DNA of 64,000 nt from Triatoma infestans (taxonomy: Eukaryota; Arthropoda; Insecta; Hemiptera; Reduviidae). A program made the translations under genes and the position numbers. The number at the start of each line of letters is the position of its first letter. Position 1 is the first letter of the stretch. The notes below the pieces were generated by a model, which did not search any database, was not told the origin of the DNA, and saw nothing but the letters and a program-made list of their open reading frames with translations. This document shows positions 33,118-44,368 of this stretch, in pieces. Location: assembly GCA_011037195.1 (NCBI GenBank), contig JAAEAF010000250.1, positions 232,584-296,583 of the forward strand, read 5' to 3'.

Positions 33118-34339
33118 AATCGATTTATTTTGGTCTTTAATGAAAGCTCGGTGACTAAAATTAATGATAACCTCGGCAAGTTGGTCACTTCGAGTCTATT
33201 GAGACCGGACCAGAAACTAAATATAATGAACCAATATATCTTTCCATCCCTGACCTATCCACTCCAAACAGCTCCTCTCACGAAACTTCGACCTGCCCTA
33301 CTTGAAGGCATCGATATTATGATTAGAAGGAGTGTCAAAGCTATTCTTGGACTACCAGCTAACACGTCGACAGCTATGTTGTATGCTCCTCGAAGATTTA
33401 GAGGTTTGGGTTTAGTTAGATGTCAATGGGAGGCACCACTCCAACATTGGTCCATCGCTCAGCGGTTGTCCTCGGTCCAGGATGCACAATTCCAGTCAGT
33501 GTTTGACTTTGAGGCGGAGGTGAGTCAATGCGCTGAGAGGTTGGACATGAGTCAGGAGTACCACACGAGCGTCAAAAAATTGAGGCAGACATTGCGGGAG
33601 AATGCGTTCGAGGAATGGACTCGGTGCAAGTGGCAGGGTATCGGGGCTCAACATTTTAGGGATGCGCCTAAACTGAATAAATTCCTCTTCGATAAACGAA
33701 TATTGACAGGTTCGGAGTGGATAAACGCCATAAAATTAAATTCTAACTACGCACCACTTCGTGGTGTTCCTGGTGCCGGTGGACAAATGGTGGGAGAAGT
33801 TGGGACCCTCTGCCGCAAGTGTGGCAGGGAGACGGAAACTCCAGCTCATGTGCTGGGAAAATGCCCATTTAACTCCCTCCTTATCACTCGACGCCACCAT
33901 AAGGTCAAGCACGAGCTTAATTCGGCTCCTGAAGGAAAAAGGATATACATGCTTTGAGGAAGTTTATTGCATCGACTCAGCGGGATCGACGAGGTATGCC
34001 GATATAGTCGCCCTTCATGACCGCGACAGATTGGCTCTAGTCCTCGACCCGACCGTGAGATTCGAGAGCAATGACCCGGACCAGGCGGAGAAGGTGGACT
34101 TGGAAAAAAAAGGTATATATGAGAGTTGTGTCCCCTTCTTGAAAGAGAGGTTCCATGACTTCGGTGACCGAGAGTTTCGGGTTCGGGGTCTCTGGTTCGG
34201 TGCCCGAGGTGTCATCCCTAAGCTGACTTTCAGCTTCCTTCAGGAGCTAGGGATTGATCTGAGGGAGTTGGAGGCCTTGGCGGAGTCTATCATTGTGGAC
34301 TCGATTGGCATTATCCACCACCACATCTACGGGACATGA
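33118..34339 (+). pseudogene. R2-like LINE C-terminal region with restriction-like endonuclease, frameshifted
   Basis: From 33,118 the plus frame covers the thumb and linker after the reverse-transcriptase core (IMNQYIFPSLTYPLQ, then YAPRRFRGLGLVRCQWEAP). A zinc-knuckle CRKCGRETETPAHVLGKC follows near 33,811 (CCHC), then RRHHKVKHEL. The frame then shifts by one near 33,910-33,925 and continues as LIRLLKEKGYTCFEEVY. Next are RYADIVAL and LALVLDPTVRFE, the acidic core of the restriction-like endonuclease of R2-type LINEs, and a stop at 34,337-34,339. Both halves are long and well kept, so this is a fairly young 5'-truncated copy with a single frameshift. Reading the second half as an independent gene from the internal ATG at 33,761 would be wrong. 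Confidence 0.85.
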
Positions 34340-34825
34340 GTTTGATTGTTCTGCCCGCTTATTTGTTGGTATTGTATGATTATGATATGTTATTATTCTG
34401 ATTTGGATGTTTCTGTTGCTGGTTTGGTTTATTTTATTTTATTTTATTTTGTTGACATATTGTATTAGTGTTAGGAACGATTTTCTTTTTTTTGCCTGAC
34501 GAATTGAGGATCTCTCAATAGTGTAGTATTGGTGTTGACTTCTTTTTTTTTCCACTTTATCTATATATCTTGATTGACTGATTGGTACGCTGTGTGTCTA
34601 GCAACCCGATCTATTTGGGCAGCACCCTTTGTTTTGCAAATATTTGCATTAAAATGTTTCTCTCCTAAACTGGAATATTGTTTTGTTTTAAGGATGTTAT
34701 ATCTGGTTTTTAACTCCCTTAAGGTTTTAAGTTTTATTAACATTTGAACTCATTTATTTAATAGAAAATTTATAAGAAAATCCGCTTTTAATTTTAGTCT
34801 ATGACACAGAGAATAGGAAAAAAAA
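34340..34825 (+). other. 3' untranslated region of the R2-like copy and unassigned DNA
   Basis: T-rich sequence with TTATTTTATTTTATTTT near 34,430 follows the stop. A clear 3' end or target duplication was not found. From about 34,560 nothing is recognised until the HINE at 34,826. Confidence 0.4.
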
Positions 34826-35811
34826 TCTGCTGTGAAACACTCACACAACTTTCTCTTACTCCAGTTCTCAAAATTATAATTGACAAATGATATAGTTTGT
34901 GTACCAAATATAATGAAATTCGTCGAAAACTGACAAAACTTCTCAGTCAATGCGCACTTCCAGCTTACCAATTTTCTTAAAACTTGGAATTTTGGCCATC
35001 TATTTATTTCTAATTAATTTTGTTTGGATGATAGAATTGTATAATCAACCATGATACCACTTTAGAGGAAGCTGTAACCTCAACCCTCCCCTAAAAGTGA
35101 CCTTAAATGAATTTTCCCAGAGAAATGTTTTTAATGTTAGATGTAGATCTTTGCATGTTTAGTTTATATAGGAAGTTTCAAGAAAATCGTTGGAGCCATT
35201 TTTGAGAAAATCGCGAAAAAGTGAAAAAAATCATTTAGTAAAGTGTTAAAAGAAACTCACTTCCGGTGGTCCGATTTTTTTCAAACTCGGAATTTCAACA
35301 ACATATTCAATTTTAATTAACATTATTTCGATGACAGAATTGTCTAATAAACTGAAATTGAAGTTAAGATGAAAACCTAACCCTACCCCTCCCCCAGAAG
35401 TGCCCTTAAATGAATTTCAAATACAGTAGAAATGTTTCAAATAAAAGTTGTAGCTCTTTGTATGTGTAGTTGATATACCAAGTTTAAAGAAAAGCGTCGG
35501 AGCCATTTTTGACAAAATTGCAAAAACGTAAAAAAAAAAAAACTAGTAAAGTGGTACTTCCGGTTGAGGAATATTGACAGATAACGCACCGTCAGATCCC
35601 GTGGTGATACCTAAACGTAATATCAAGTTTCAACTTTTGTAGGGTTTTTCGTTTTTGAGCTATGCTGTTCACACACACACACACACACCCAACACACACA
35701 CACACACACACACACCACACACGCAGTCTATTTGCTAAAAACTACCTCCTTGGGCGCAGGGGAGCCCTTGAAAACGGATATTTCCGGGGAAAACTCGATA
35801 TCGAAAATTTT
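34826..35811 (-). mobile_element. HINE-like element fused head to head with the next
   Basis: It starts with the 3' hairpin end (TCTGCTGTGAAACACTCACA) and contains two units and an (AC)n microsatellite at 35,668-35,725. At ATATCGAAAATTT (35,811) it stops short of the last 43 or so bases of the 5' terminus and runs directly into the plus copy. Confidence 0.8.
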
Positions 35812-36800
35812 AGTAAGAGGAAGTACTGTAATCGTGTCAAATTTTCGATATCGGTTTTCACCGGAAATATCCGTTTTGAGGTCCCCTGAGTCCAAAAAAA
35901 GTGGTTTTTAGCAAATGGTCTGTGTGTGTGTGTGTGTCCGTGTGTGTGTGTGTATGTATGTATGTGAACAGCATAGCTCAAAAACGAAAAACCGTAGAAA
36001 GTTAAAACTTGATATTCCATTTAGGCATCACCGTGGGATCTGACACTACGTTATCTGTCAAAATTCCTCAACCGGAAGTACCACTTTACTAGTTAGATTT
36101 TTTTACTTTTTTGCGATTTTCTCAAAAATGGCTCCGACGATTTTCTTTAAACTCGAAACATCAACCACACATACAAAGAGCTACAACTTTTATTTGAAAC
36201 ATTTCTCCGGGAAAATGCTCTGAAGGGCACTTTTGGGGGAGGGGTGGGGTTAGGTTTTCATCTAAAGTGCTATTTCAGTTTATTTCACAATTCTGTCATC
36301 TAACTAATGTTAATTAGAATTAAATATGTTGTTGAAATTCCGAGTTTGAAAAAAATCGGATAACCGGAAGTGCGTTTACTTTACCACTTTACTAAATGAT
36401 TTATTCACTTTTTCAAAATTTTTCAAAAATGGCTCCGACGATTTTTATGAAACTTCGTATATAAACTAAACATGCAAGATCTACAACTTTTATCTAAAAC
36501 ATTTCTCTGGGAAAATTCTTTTAAGGGCACTTTTAGGGAGGGGTAGGGTTAGTTTTCATCTAAAGTGCTATCCTAGTTGATTATACAATTCTATCATCCA
36601 AACATAATTAGTTAGAAATAAATGGATGGCTGAAATTCCAAGTTTCAAGAAAATTAGTTAACCGGACGTGCGCTTTTACTGAACAGTTTTTTCAGTTTTC
36701 GACGAATTTCATTAAATTTGGTACACAAACTATAAAATTTTTCAATTTATCATTTTGAGAACTGGAGTAAGAGAAAGTTGTGTGAGTGTTTCACACCAGA
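35812..36800 (+). mobile_element. HINE-like element, 5' terminus shortened, fused to the previous one
   Basis: It begins TAGTAAGAGGAAGTACTG, lacking the first 16 bases of the 5' end, and continues through the GT microsatellite (35,921-35,960), two units and the complete 3' end (GGAGTAAGAGAAAGT, hairpin, then CCAGA at 36,800). A stray GCAAATGGTCTGTGTGTG piece (36,809-36,845) from the 5' part of the family follows the T-run. Confidence 0.8.
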
Positions 36801-37079
36801 TTTTTTATTTAGCAAATGGTCTGTGTGTGTGTGTGTGTGTGTGTGATTTTTTTAAATATATATTTGTCAGCATGCTCCACTAAAGTATTACATGCAATTG
36901 ATACAGATCTTTAACTGTTTAGGACTTAATTATTTAGTATAAGAAAAGTAACTTAGTTGATGGACACATACTGAAAAAAAATACTGTAAAAAAAATTTGG
37001 ATACAATTCTACTTATTTGTATAGATTATATCAACGAGAACTTCAAGTAAAAGGCGGACAAAATTTAGCCATTTCTATA

Positions 37080-37811
37080 TACGGAAGTACCACTTTAGTA
37101 GTTTTTTTTTTTTTACGTTTTTGCAATTTTGTCAAAAATGGCTCCGACGCTTTTCTTTAAACTTGGTATATCAACTACACATACAATGAGTTACAACTTT
37201 TATTTAAAACATTTCTCCGGGAAAATTCATTTAAGGGCACTTTTGGGGAAGGGGGGGTGGTTTCGGCTTCTTCTACAATGCTATTTTAGTTTATTAGACA
37301 ATTCTATCATTTAAATAATATTAATTACAATTAAATGTGTTGAAGAAATTCGAAGTTTCATAAAAATTGGATTACCGGAAGTGCGTTTACTTTACCACTT
37401 TACTGATTTTTTTTTTTCACTTTTTCGCGATATTCTCAAAAATAGCTCCGACGATTTTGTCAGAAACTTCTTGTATAAACTACACGTACAAATATATACA
37501 ACTTTTATTTAAAACATTTCTCTGGGAAAATTCATTTAAGCGCACTTTTAGGGAAGGGGAAGGGTTATGTTTTTTTCTCTAATGTGCTATTATAATTGGA
37601 TTTTACAATTCTATCATTCAAACAAAATTAATTAGAAATATATGGATGGCCAAAAGAAAATTCCGAGTTGCATGAAAATTAGTAAACCGGAAGTGAGCTT
37701 TAACTGAACAATTTTTTTCAGTTCTCGACGAATTTCGTTTAAATTTAATGCACTTACTATAAAATTTGTCATACAATTTCGAGTTCCAAATTATGAGTGT
37801 TTCATACCAGA
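37080..37811 (+). mobile_element. HINE-like element lacking its 5' third
   Basis: It begins at the first unit boundary (ACGGAAGTACCACTTTAG), so the 5' terminus and microsatellite are missing. Two units are followed by a decayed 3' end (TATGAGTGTTTCATACCAG). It is non-coding. Confidence 0.7.
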
Positions 37812-37909
37812 TTTTTTTTTTTTTTAATTTTTTTGCTTAAAAACGATGTATTTATTCTAAATGCTACATGTTTTATTATTTTAATGCACAATTCTATTTT
37901 AAATAATTT

Positions 37910-39095
37910 CAACTTAAATCGCATCTGATTAAAAAAAAAAAAAAAAAAAAAAAAATGCTTCGAGTATAATCGGCTAGATTCGTTTTTTTTTTTTTTTTTA
38001 CTTCTCTTACTCCTAGTAAGAGGAAGTATTGTAATCGTGTCAAATTTTCGATATCGAGTTTTCACCGGAAATATCCGTTTTGAGGTCCCCTGAGTCCAAA
38101 AAAGTGGTTTTTAGCAAATGGTCTGTGTGTTGTGTGTGTCTGTGTGTGTGTGTTATGTATGTATGTGAACAGCATAGCTCAAAAACGAAAAATCGTAGAA
38201 AGTTCAAACTTGATATTACGTTTAGGTATCACCATGGGATCTGACGGTGCGTTATGTGTCAATATTCCTCAACCGGAAGTACCACTTTACTAGTTGTTTT
38301 TTTTACGTTTTGCAAATTTCTCAAAAATAGCTCCGAAGATTTTCTTAAACTTGCATATCAACTACACACATACAAAGAGCTACAACTTTTATTTAAACAT
38401 TTCTCTGGGAAAATTCATTTAAGGGCACTTCTGGGGGAGGGGTGGGGTTAGGTTTCATCTTAACTGCTGATTCAGTATATTAGACAATTCTGTCATCTAA
38501 ATAATGTTAATAAGAATTAAATATGTTGTTGAAATTCCGAATTTGAAAAAAAATCGGATAACCAGAAGTGTGTTTATTTTAACACTTTACTAAATGATTT
38601 CTTCACTTTTTCCCGATTTTCTGAAAAATGGCTCCGACAATTTTCTTGAAACTTCATATATAAACTAAACATGCAAAGATCTACATCTTTTAATTAAAAC
38701 ATTTCTCTGGGAAAATTCATTTAAGGGCACTTTTTGGGGAGCGGTGGGGTTATGTTTTTCTCTTAAGTGCGATCATAGTTGATTATACAATTCTAACATC
38801 TAAAAAAAATTAATTAGAAATAAATAGATGCGTGAAATTCCGAGTTTCAAGAAAATTAGTAAACCCCGGAAGTGCGCTTTTACTAAACTGTTTTTTTTTA
38901 ATTTTCAACGAATTTCGTTTAATTTGGTACACAAACTATAACATTTGTCAGTGAATAGGAGTAAGAGGAGAAAGTTGTGTGAGTGTTTCACACCAGATTT
39001 TTTCAAAACTTAAATCGCATGTGATGAAAAATAAAAAAAAATAGAAAAAATGCTTCGAGTATAATCGGCTAGATTCGTTTTTTTTTTTTTTTTTT
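37910..39095. repeat. Direct repeat of about 90 bp flanking a HINE-like element
   Basis: ACTTAAATCGCATCTGAT, an A-run, then ATGCTTCGAGTATAATCGGC and a T-run occur at 37,910-37,999. Nearly the same series occurs at 39,008-39,095 on the other side of the element. This is far too long for a transposon target duplication. Confidence 0.75.
38000..38997 (+). mobile_element. HINE-like element, complete
   Basis: It begins ACTTCTCTTACTCCTAGTAA after a run of T and ends TGTTTCACACCAGA before a T-run, 998 bp. The GT microsatellite lies at 38,124-38,150. It is flanked by a direct duplication of about 90 bp (see the repeat entry at 37,910). Confidence 0.8.
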
Positions 39096-39929
39096 TTTTT
39101 TATCATCAAGCGAGTTGGCATAGTTTGGGCTATAGGAAGTTACGTTTGAATGTGTGAGTGAGTAAGTGTCTACGTTGTTGAGCTTGCGTGGGTGTATTTC
39201 ATCCCCAATAGATTCTCCCGCCAAATAAACCAAGCGGGGTTGTACAACAGCTTCAGTCTACGGCTGACCATAGACAAGTGTAGTTCATATCTATTTTTTA
39301 CTTAATTTCTTTTATACATCGTCATTGTTATTTCTGTTTAGTAACTATTTTATTTTATTTTATTTTTATTTTTTGGATTCCTTCTACAGCGTACACTGAT
39401 CTTATCGTTATCTATTTCTGATGTATTTATAGCAGAAGTAAAAAAAAAAAAAAAAAAAACTAAATACATAAATATAAAAATAAATACAAAATTCTAGACA
39501 GGTTCGTAAAAAATGAAAATACAAAACACAATTTATACTTTTTTTTTTTTTTTGTAGTGTGACGCACATAATGAAAATGCTTAGTAGTTGTTGGTTGAAA
39601 ACAGCAAATTAAAAATTTGAAAACATTAAAATTAAAATTAGGAAAGCTTAATCGCTTTTTTTTTTTATTGTAAATTCATCATGCTTACATTTTCATTTTT
39701 ATTTTTCATCTTTTTTTTTAAAGGCATTAAAAAAAAAAAAAAAAAAAATACATACCTTATAGCCTGAATGAATTTAATTTAATTTTAATGCTAGATAGAA
39801 TATATTATTTTTTTTTTTATTTTTTTAAATTTTTATATAGATTTTTAGAATTAGTATAATCCTAGAATGCTAGTTTATTTTTTTTTTAAGGTTTTTTTTT
39901 TTTTTTTTAAAAGAAAAAGTTTTAAAGTC
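39096..39929. other. Low-complexity and unassigned DNA
   Basis: A patch at 39,110-39,290 of higher complexity (TCTCCCGCCAAATAAACCAA) is not recognised. It is followed by many poly(A) and poly(T) runs to 39,920. No gene was seen. Confidence 0.5.
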
Positions 39930-40225
39930 CAAGTTCTGAGGTCCCCTGAGTCCGAAAAAAAAAAAAAAATTGATTTGGTTTTCAGGAAATAAGCGTGTGT
40001 GTAAAAAACAGTATAGCTCAAAAAGGAAAAATCACAGAAAGTTAGGGTATCACCCCTTGGGATCCAACAGGAACTTATCAGTTTTTAAAATTCCTCAACC
40101 GGATATAGATACCACTTTATATGTATATACAAACTACAACTTTTTATTTTTGAAATATTTTGTTTGGATTTCATTTAAGGGAAATTTTTAGAGTCCCACT
40201 TTTTGGATGGGATTATAATTTTCCT
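39930..40225 (+). repeat. Diverged HINE-like fragment
   Basis: GAGGTCCCCTGAGTCCGAAA, then AACAGTATAGCTCAAAAAGG, then AAATTCCTCAACCGGATAT follow the 5' half of the family. It is cut off after one unit by the poly(T) end of the Jockey-like LINE. Confidence 0.6.
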
Positions 40226-40229
40226 CTAG

Positions 40230-40800
40230 TGTTTTTTTTTTTTTTTTTGTTTATTTATTTGAAATTTACAACTCATATTCAAATAAAATAAATAAATGTA
40301 CTATACAAAGAAAATATGGCTTGATGGTCTTGAATGGTATCATCCAGTGATGAATACCATTAAGTAATTATGAGAACAGCGGGGCCATCGACGTTTCAAG
40401 CGTTTCCTGGGAGGGTTTGAGATGAGAGTACCTTGGCTAGAGGGTTAGAGCGAGATTGAATTCTTGAATGAAATCTGTTGTAGATAGATGAGGCAAGGGT
40501 GGAGACGAAGGGAATGTTAAGGTCAGGGGATAAGGTGATATTGGATACGTAATAAGGACAACCTGTGACATGTCGGAGGATGTTTGATTGAAAGGTTTGG
40601 ATTCGGTTCAGGTTGGAACGCTTTGCCGTCCCGTACAGTTCTAGTCCATAAGTCCAAAGAGGTCTTAGTAAGGATGTGTATAATAGGCTTTTATTCGAAA
40701 GAGATAATTTAGATCGATAACCGAGCAGTCTATGGAAGAGCTGAAAACGATTTTTTTAGGTCGCAGCGTTTGAGTCGTGTATGAGGTTTCCATATAAGTC
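40230..40800 (-). pseudogene. Jockey-like LINE, 5'-truncated, with poly(A) tail
   Basis: The minus strand is open without an ATG from about 40,755 to 40,399 and reads SNKSLLYTSLLRPLWTYGLE, LYGTAKRSNLNRIQTFQS, then YYVSNITLSPDLNIPFVS. This is the region after the reverse-transcriptase core of Jockey-clade elements. A TGA at 40,396-40,398 replaces an expected arginine codon just before the natural end. The poly(T) run at 40,231-40,249 is the poly(A) tail of the inserted copy. The same family is present at 61,257 on the plus strand. Confidence 0.8.
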
Positions 40801-40921
40801 CTCTAAAAGTGTTAAATTTAATTTATTTTATAATTAATTGTATCAACTAAATCAAAGGTCCCCAAACTTTTTTTTTGTCTCCGTAGACCACTTGCTATAT
40901 TTTTCTGTTGTGGATAGACCT

Positions 40922-41770
40922 CTTGCTTCTTCTTCTTCTTCTTTAATGGCACTACGATCCTCGAAGGACCTTGGCCTCCTCAACCACTCGCTCCCATTCC
41001 TCTCTCACCAAAGCAACTCGCCTCCATCTTCTTACACCCAGGCTCCTGACGTCCTACTCTGCGCCTTCCAACCACCTTTTTCTCGGTCTTCCCCTCTTCC
41101 TTGCCCCTCCAGGGTGCCCCTCCAGCAATTTCCTTGGGAATCTTGTTTCCTCCATCCTCACAACGTGCCCCAACCATCTTAGCCTCCCTCTCTTTATCCA
41201 GCCTACCAAATCCTGCTCCTGGTACAGTTCTCTTAACTCCTCATTTTTCCTTATCCTGTACCTATCACCCTCCTTTACTGGGCCAAAGATTTTTCGGAGG
41301 ATCTTTCTTTCCCAAGCGTTCAGCATTCTTTCATCTGTTTTGGTGAGCACCCATGTCTCACTGGCGTATGTGACAGTAGGCCTTAATATGGTTTTGTACA
41401 CTGTCAATTTCGCCTCTCTGGACAGCTCTTTAAAACTGACCACTCTTCTCAGCGCCCAGAAACACCTACTGGCTGCCGTTATTCTTCCTTTTACCTCTAC
41501 ACTCACATCATTTTTTTCAGTGAGAACGGCTCCCAGATATTGGAAAGTTTTAACCCTTTCAAACTCGTAGGGTGTGCATATGGTTGCTTCATCATGTGCC
41601 AGGTTTTTCCGAGTACTAACCATGTACTTTGTTTTACCCTCATTAATCCTTAGGCCTAGCTTCTTTGCTGCAGCTTCGAACTCCTCAAAAGACCTCTTGC
41701 TTAACTTATCCTTAAATTTTTGTAAATTCTTTAACTTTAAATATTTTTTCAACAGCTGTTGTGATATTCA
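40922..41770 (-). pseudogene. RTE-like LINE fragment A
   Basis: A 232-codon minus frame (41,752-41,054) covers the region after the catalytic box: FEAAAKKLGLRINEGKTKYM, FQYLGAVLTEKND, YASETWVLTKTDERML, then GRLRWLGHVVRMEETRFP and the basic GARKRGRPRKRWLEGAE. A TAG at 41,051-41,053 interrupts it. The frame then resumes VRSLGVRRWRRVALVREEW to the natural stop, followed by a (GAA)n tail seen as CTTCTTCTTCTTC at 40,922-40,942. The catalytic YADD box is missing, so the copy is 5'-truncated. The 3,745 copy belongs to the same family. Confidence 0.85.
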
Positions 41771-41784
41771 AATTCTTTCTTTTT

Positions 41785-42175
41785 TCTTCCTGGCTCTACA
41801 ACCCAGTGTTTTGTGTCTTGGCCTCCTCCTCAGTATGTTTCCGCCAGTTGTCCCAATTTTTTTTAGCGGCCGCCATCCAATTCCGCACTCCAAGGATATT
41901 CCTCGCGTCCTGGGACAATTCCATCACGCCAACGCAAGGTAGGTCTCCCAGCCCTCCGTTTCCTATCCGGGGTCTCGCGCAGCAGTTTGGAAGGAATCTC
42001 GTCAGCACTCAGCCTTACCACATGGCCCGCTCATCTCAGTCTGTTTAACCTGATCCAAGCTACTACTGGGGACTCCTTCGTTAAAAAATACAGTTCTCTG
42101 TTCTTTCTACGTTGCCAGATCGTACCTTCACGTCATAGGCGTAGTACTGGGTAGAACTCTTGACGCTATAAAGAG
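41785..42175 (-). pseudogene. RTE-like LINE fragment B (different family)
   Basis: Reading the minus strand across one frameshift near 41,915 gives TIWQRRKNRELYFL, then RLR-stop-AGHVVRLSADEI (TGA for the usual tryptophan), then AGRPTLRWRDGI, ARNILGVRNWMAAAKKNW and a stop after EEEAKTQNTGL. It is the C-terminal tail of an RTE-like LINE that differs from fragments A and C. It joins fragment A head to tail. Confidence 0.7.
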
Positions 42176-42524
42176 TGCTTTCCTGAGCATTGAAGCTATT
42201 CACATTAAAAGATTTAAGTTTTTATTGTAGTCAATTCGATAAAATAAAAATATTGCAATTGACTACTTTAGTAAAAGCGATTTCTGGCTTAAATAACCCG
42301 ATATTATTTCTCACCAGATAAGTAAAGTGAGCAATCATGTGTAGGTAAAGATATTTTAATAAATTATAAATGTTATATTAAGTGGTATAAGTTTATTAAA
42401 AGCCTTGTAGAGTACTACCTATGATTGGGTAAAAATCCTGTGGGTACGATACGACCATAAAGCAAATAGCCTACTATATACACAATTTTTATGAGATATA
42501 CTAATCAATTACTATGTTATTAAT

Positions 42525-43535
42525 TTTCTTCTTCTTCTTCTTCTTTTAGACTACGGCCCTTGATGGTTCTCGGCCTCCACAATCTCTGACCATACCTCTC
42601 TATTCTCCGCCTTTATGCGCCAGCGCCTTACCTGCACGGTTCTTAAATCCTTCTCCACATTATCAAGCCATCTTACTCGAGGCCTTCTTCGACGGCGACT
42701 TCCACCTGGATGTCCCTCTAAAGTTCGCTTAGGACCCCTCTCTTTCTCCATTCTTTGGACATGACCTAACCAACGTAATCTGCCTTTCTTTTTTATGAAG
42801 GCCACTAGGTCCGGCTCAGAGAAACACATTCTTAGTTCTCTATTGGTCCTGCATCTCCATATTTCCCCTTCGCGAACGGGACCAAATATTCTCCTCAACA
42901 CTTTTCGCTCCCATGTATTCAGCATCCTTTCTACCGTCCCCGTCATCACCCATGTCTCACTGGCATCAGTCACTATTGGCCAAATGCAGGTGGTGTATAT
43001 TTTCAGCTTTGCCTTTCTAGACAATGCCCGTGACTTTAACAAAGAAGTTAACGCAAAATAACATCTGTTACCCGCAGCCAATCTAGCTTTGATCTTTTCG
43101 ACGCAACCATTTCTCTCACTTAATATAGCACCTAGGTGTATATAAAGGAGTCCGTTAGGTCGAACGTGCTACCCGCTAAATTAATAAATGTCACCTGCCA
43201 GTTTTCTCTCCTGGATAATTTCATACCTTTTGTTTTCTCAATGTTTACATCTAGACCGAGTTTATTTGCTTCCTTTACAAATTTCCTAAAAGCGTCCGTC
43301 AAAGCCATCTCTGATCTTGCCACAATAACAACATCATCTGCATACGCCATGTATTGCAACATTCTGTTATAAATTGACCCGTTTGGATTAATTCCTCATA
43401 AAGCTTTCTCGAGACAGAGGTTGAATAACAGCGGCGATAGGGGGTCCCCTTGCCTCAAACCAGCAGTGGTAGCGAAGTCTTTAGATGCTGCTCCCTGGAA
43501 ACGTACCCGACACTTTGATCCTAACAGAGTCATTT
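42525..43535 (-). pseudogene. RTE-like LINE fragment C, with catalytic YADD box
   Basis: The minus strand contains FQGAASKDFATTAGLRQGDP and LSPLLFNLCLEKAL, then an in-frame TGA, then MLQYMAYADDVVIVARSEM with the YADD active site, then NKLGLDVNIEKTKGM. A frameshift near 43,135 interrupts the FxYLG motif; from there LGAILSERNGCVEKIKARL continues to YASETWV-like, KKKGRLRWLGHVQRME and a natural stop at 42,551. A (GAA)n tail is seen as TTCTTCTTCTTCTTCTTC at 42,528-42,546. It is the longest LINE copy in the cluster, with one nonsense and one frameshift change. Confidence 0.85.
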
Positions 43536-43894
43536 ATGTTTTTAATTTTAGATTTAAATAATATATAATTGGCTGAAGTAGATGGAATAATATAATGCAC
43601 TATAAATCCTCACTTAGATAATGATATTAGTGTTGCATAGATGAAGTTTGTATACAAAACTGCTATGTATTGTCTGGTCCGTTTGTTATAGTTTACAGGT
43701 AAAAAATCAAGCAATAAATCTGTCTGTGTATGTGAATTTTTCTATCCATGAACAGCCAAAATTACAGTCACGACCTGCTTAGATAAGAACTACCATTGTA
43801 GACCCCAATTTTTCATGTCATAGACCCCCAATTTTATTTTTAGTTGATATGGACCCCTTGCAGATCAATATCGACCCTTGGGGAGTTTCAAACT

Positions 43895-44128
43895 TGTATT
43901 TGAAACATTCTTACCAGAAAAATTAATTTAAGGTGGTTTTTTTGGGGGCGGGTAGGGGTGGAAAAGGAGGCGGCGAAATTATCGATTCCTTTAAAATATT
44001 ATTCTAGTTTATTATACAGTTTTATCATTTAAATAATTAGTAATTAGAAATAAATCAAGTTGAAAAAATTGGTTGACCGGAAATGGTGTTTTTTACTGCA
44101 ATAATTTTTAGTTTCCTTCAACAATTTT
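43895..44128 (+). repeat. HINE-like fragment
   Basis: TGTATTTGAAACATTCTTAC through TTGACCGGAAATGGTG matches the end of unit 1 and the start of unit 2 on the plus strand. Both ends are missing. Confidence 0.6.
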
Positions 44129-44368
44129 TATCCATAAAAAAACAACGTCGGATTTTATTAAAAAAAAAACTGACCTCTTGTTACGCTATCTATGAATCCA
44201 GAGACCCATTACTTTTAATAAGAATTTGTTTTTCAGAGTAAGTTCATTTGAAGACTTTAAAGGGAGGGGAAAATTGTACAAAAAATTAAAAAAAAAAATT
44301 ATTAAGTTTAAATATTCCCATTGAACTAAATTCTAAGACAAATATTTAATAAAAAAAAAAAGAAAAAT

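Larger units (their letters stand above)
40852..43893. mobile_element. Possible hAT-like element whose interior is filled with LINE fragments
   Basis: AAAGGTCCCCAAACTTT at 40,854 and CCTTGGGGAGTTTCAAACTTG near 43,876 are approximate inverse complements. Each is followed inward by TAGACC-containing repeats (GTAGACCACTTGC; GTAGACCCC, ATAGACCCCC, GGACCCCTTGC). Such ends occur in hAT-type elements. No 8-bp target duplication was identified, and the interior shows only LINEs. Confidence 0.3.

Noticed and set aside
33761..34339. A separate 192-codon gene starting at the internal ATG
   Set aside because: The real boundary is a frameshift near 33,915; upstream of it this frame overlaps the zinc-knuckle frame and encodes nonsense.
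35650..35970. CRISPR-like or satellite array because of short repeated blocks
   Set aside because: The repeats are (AC)n and (GT)n microsatellites within inverted HINE-like copies; there are no spacers.
34826..36800. LTR retrotransposon or MITE interpretation of the HINE-like elements
   Set aside because: There are no TG...CA ends, no primer site and no target duplications; the inverted repeats are asymmetric in position.
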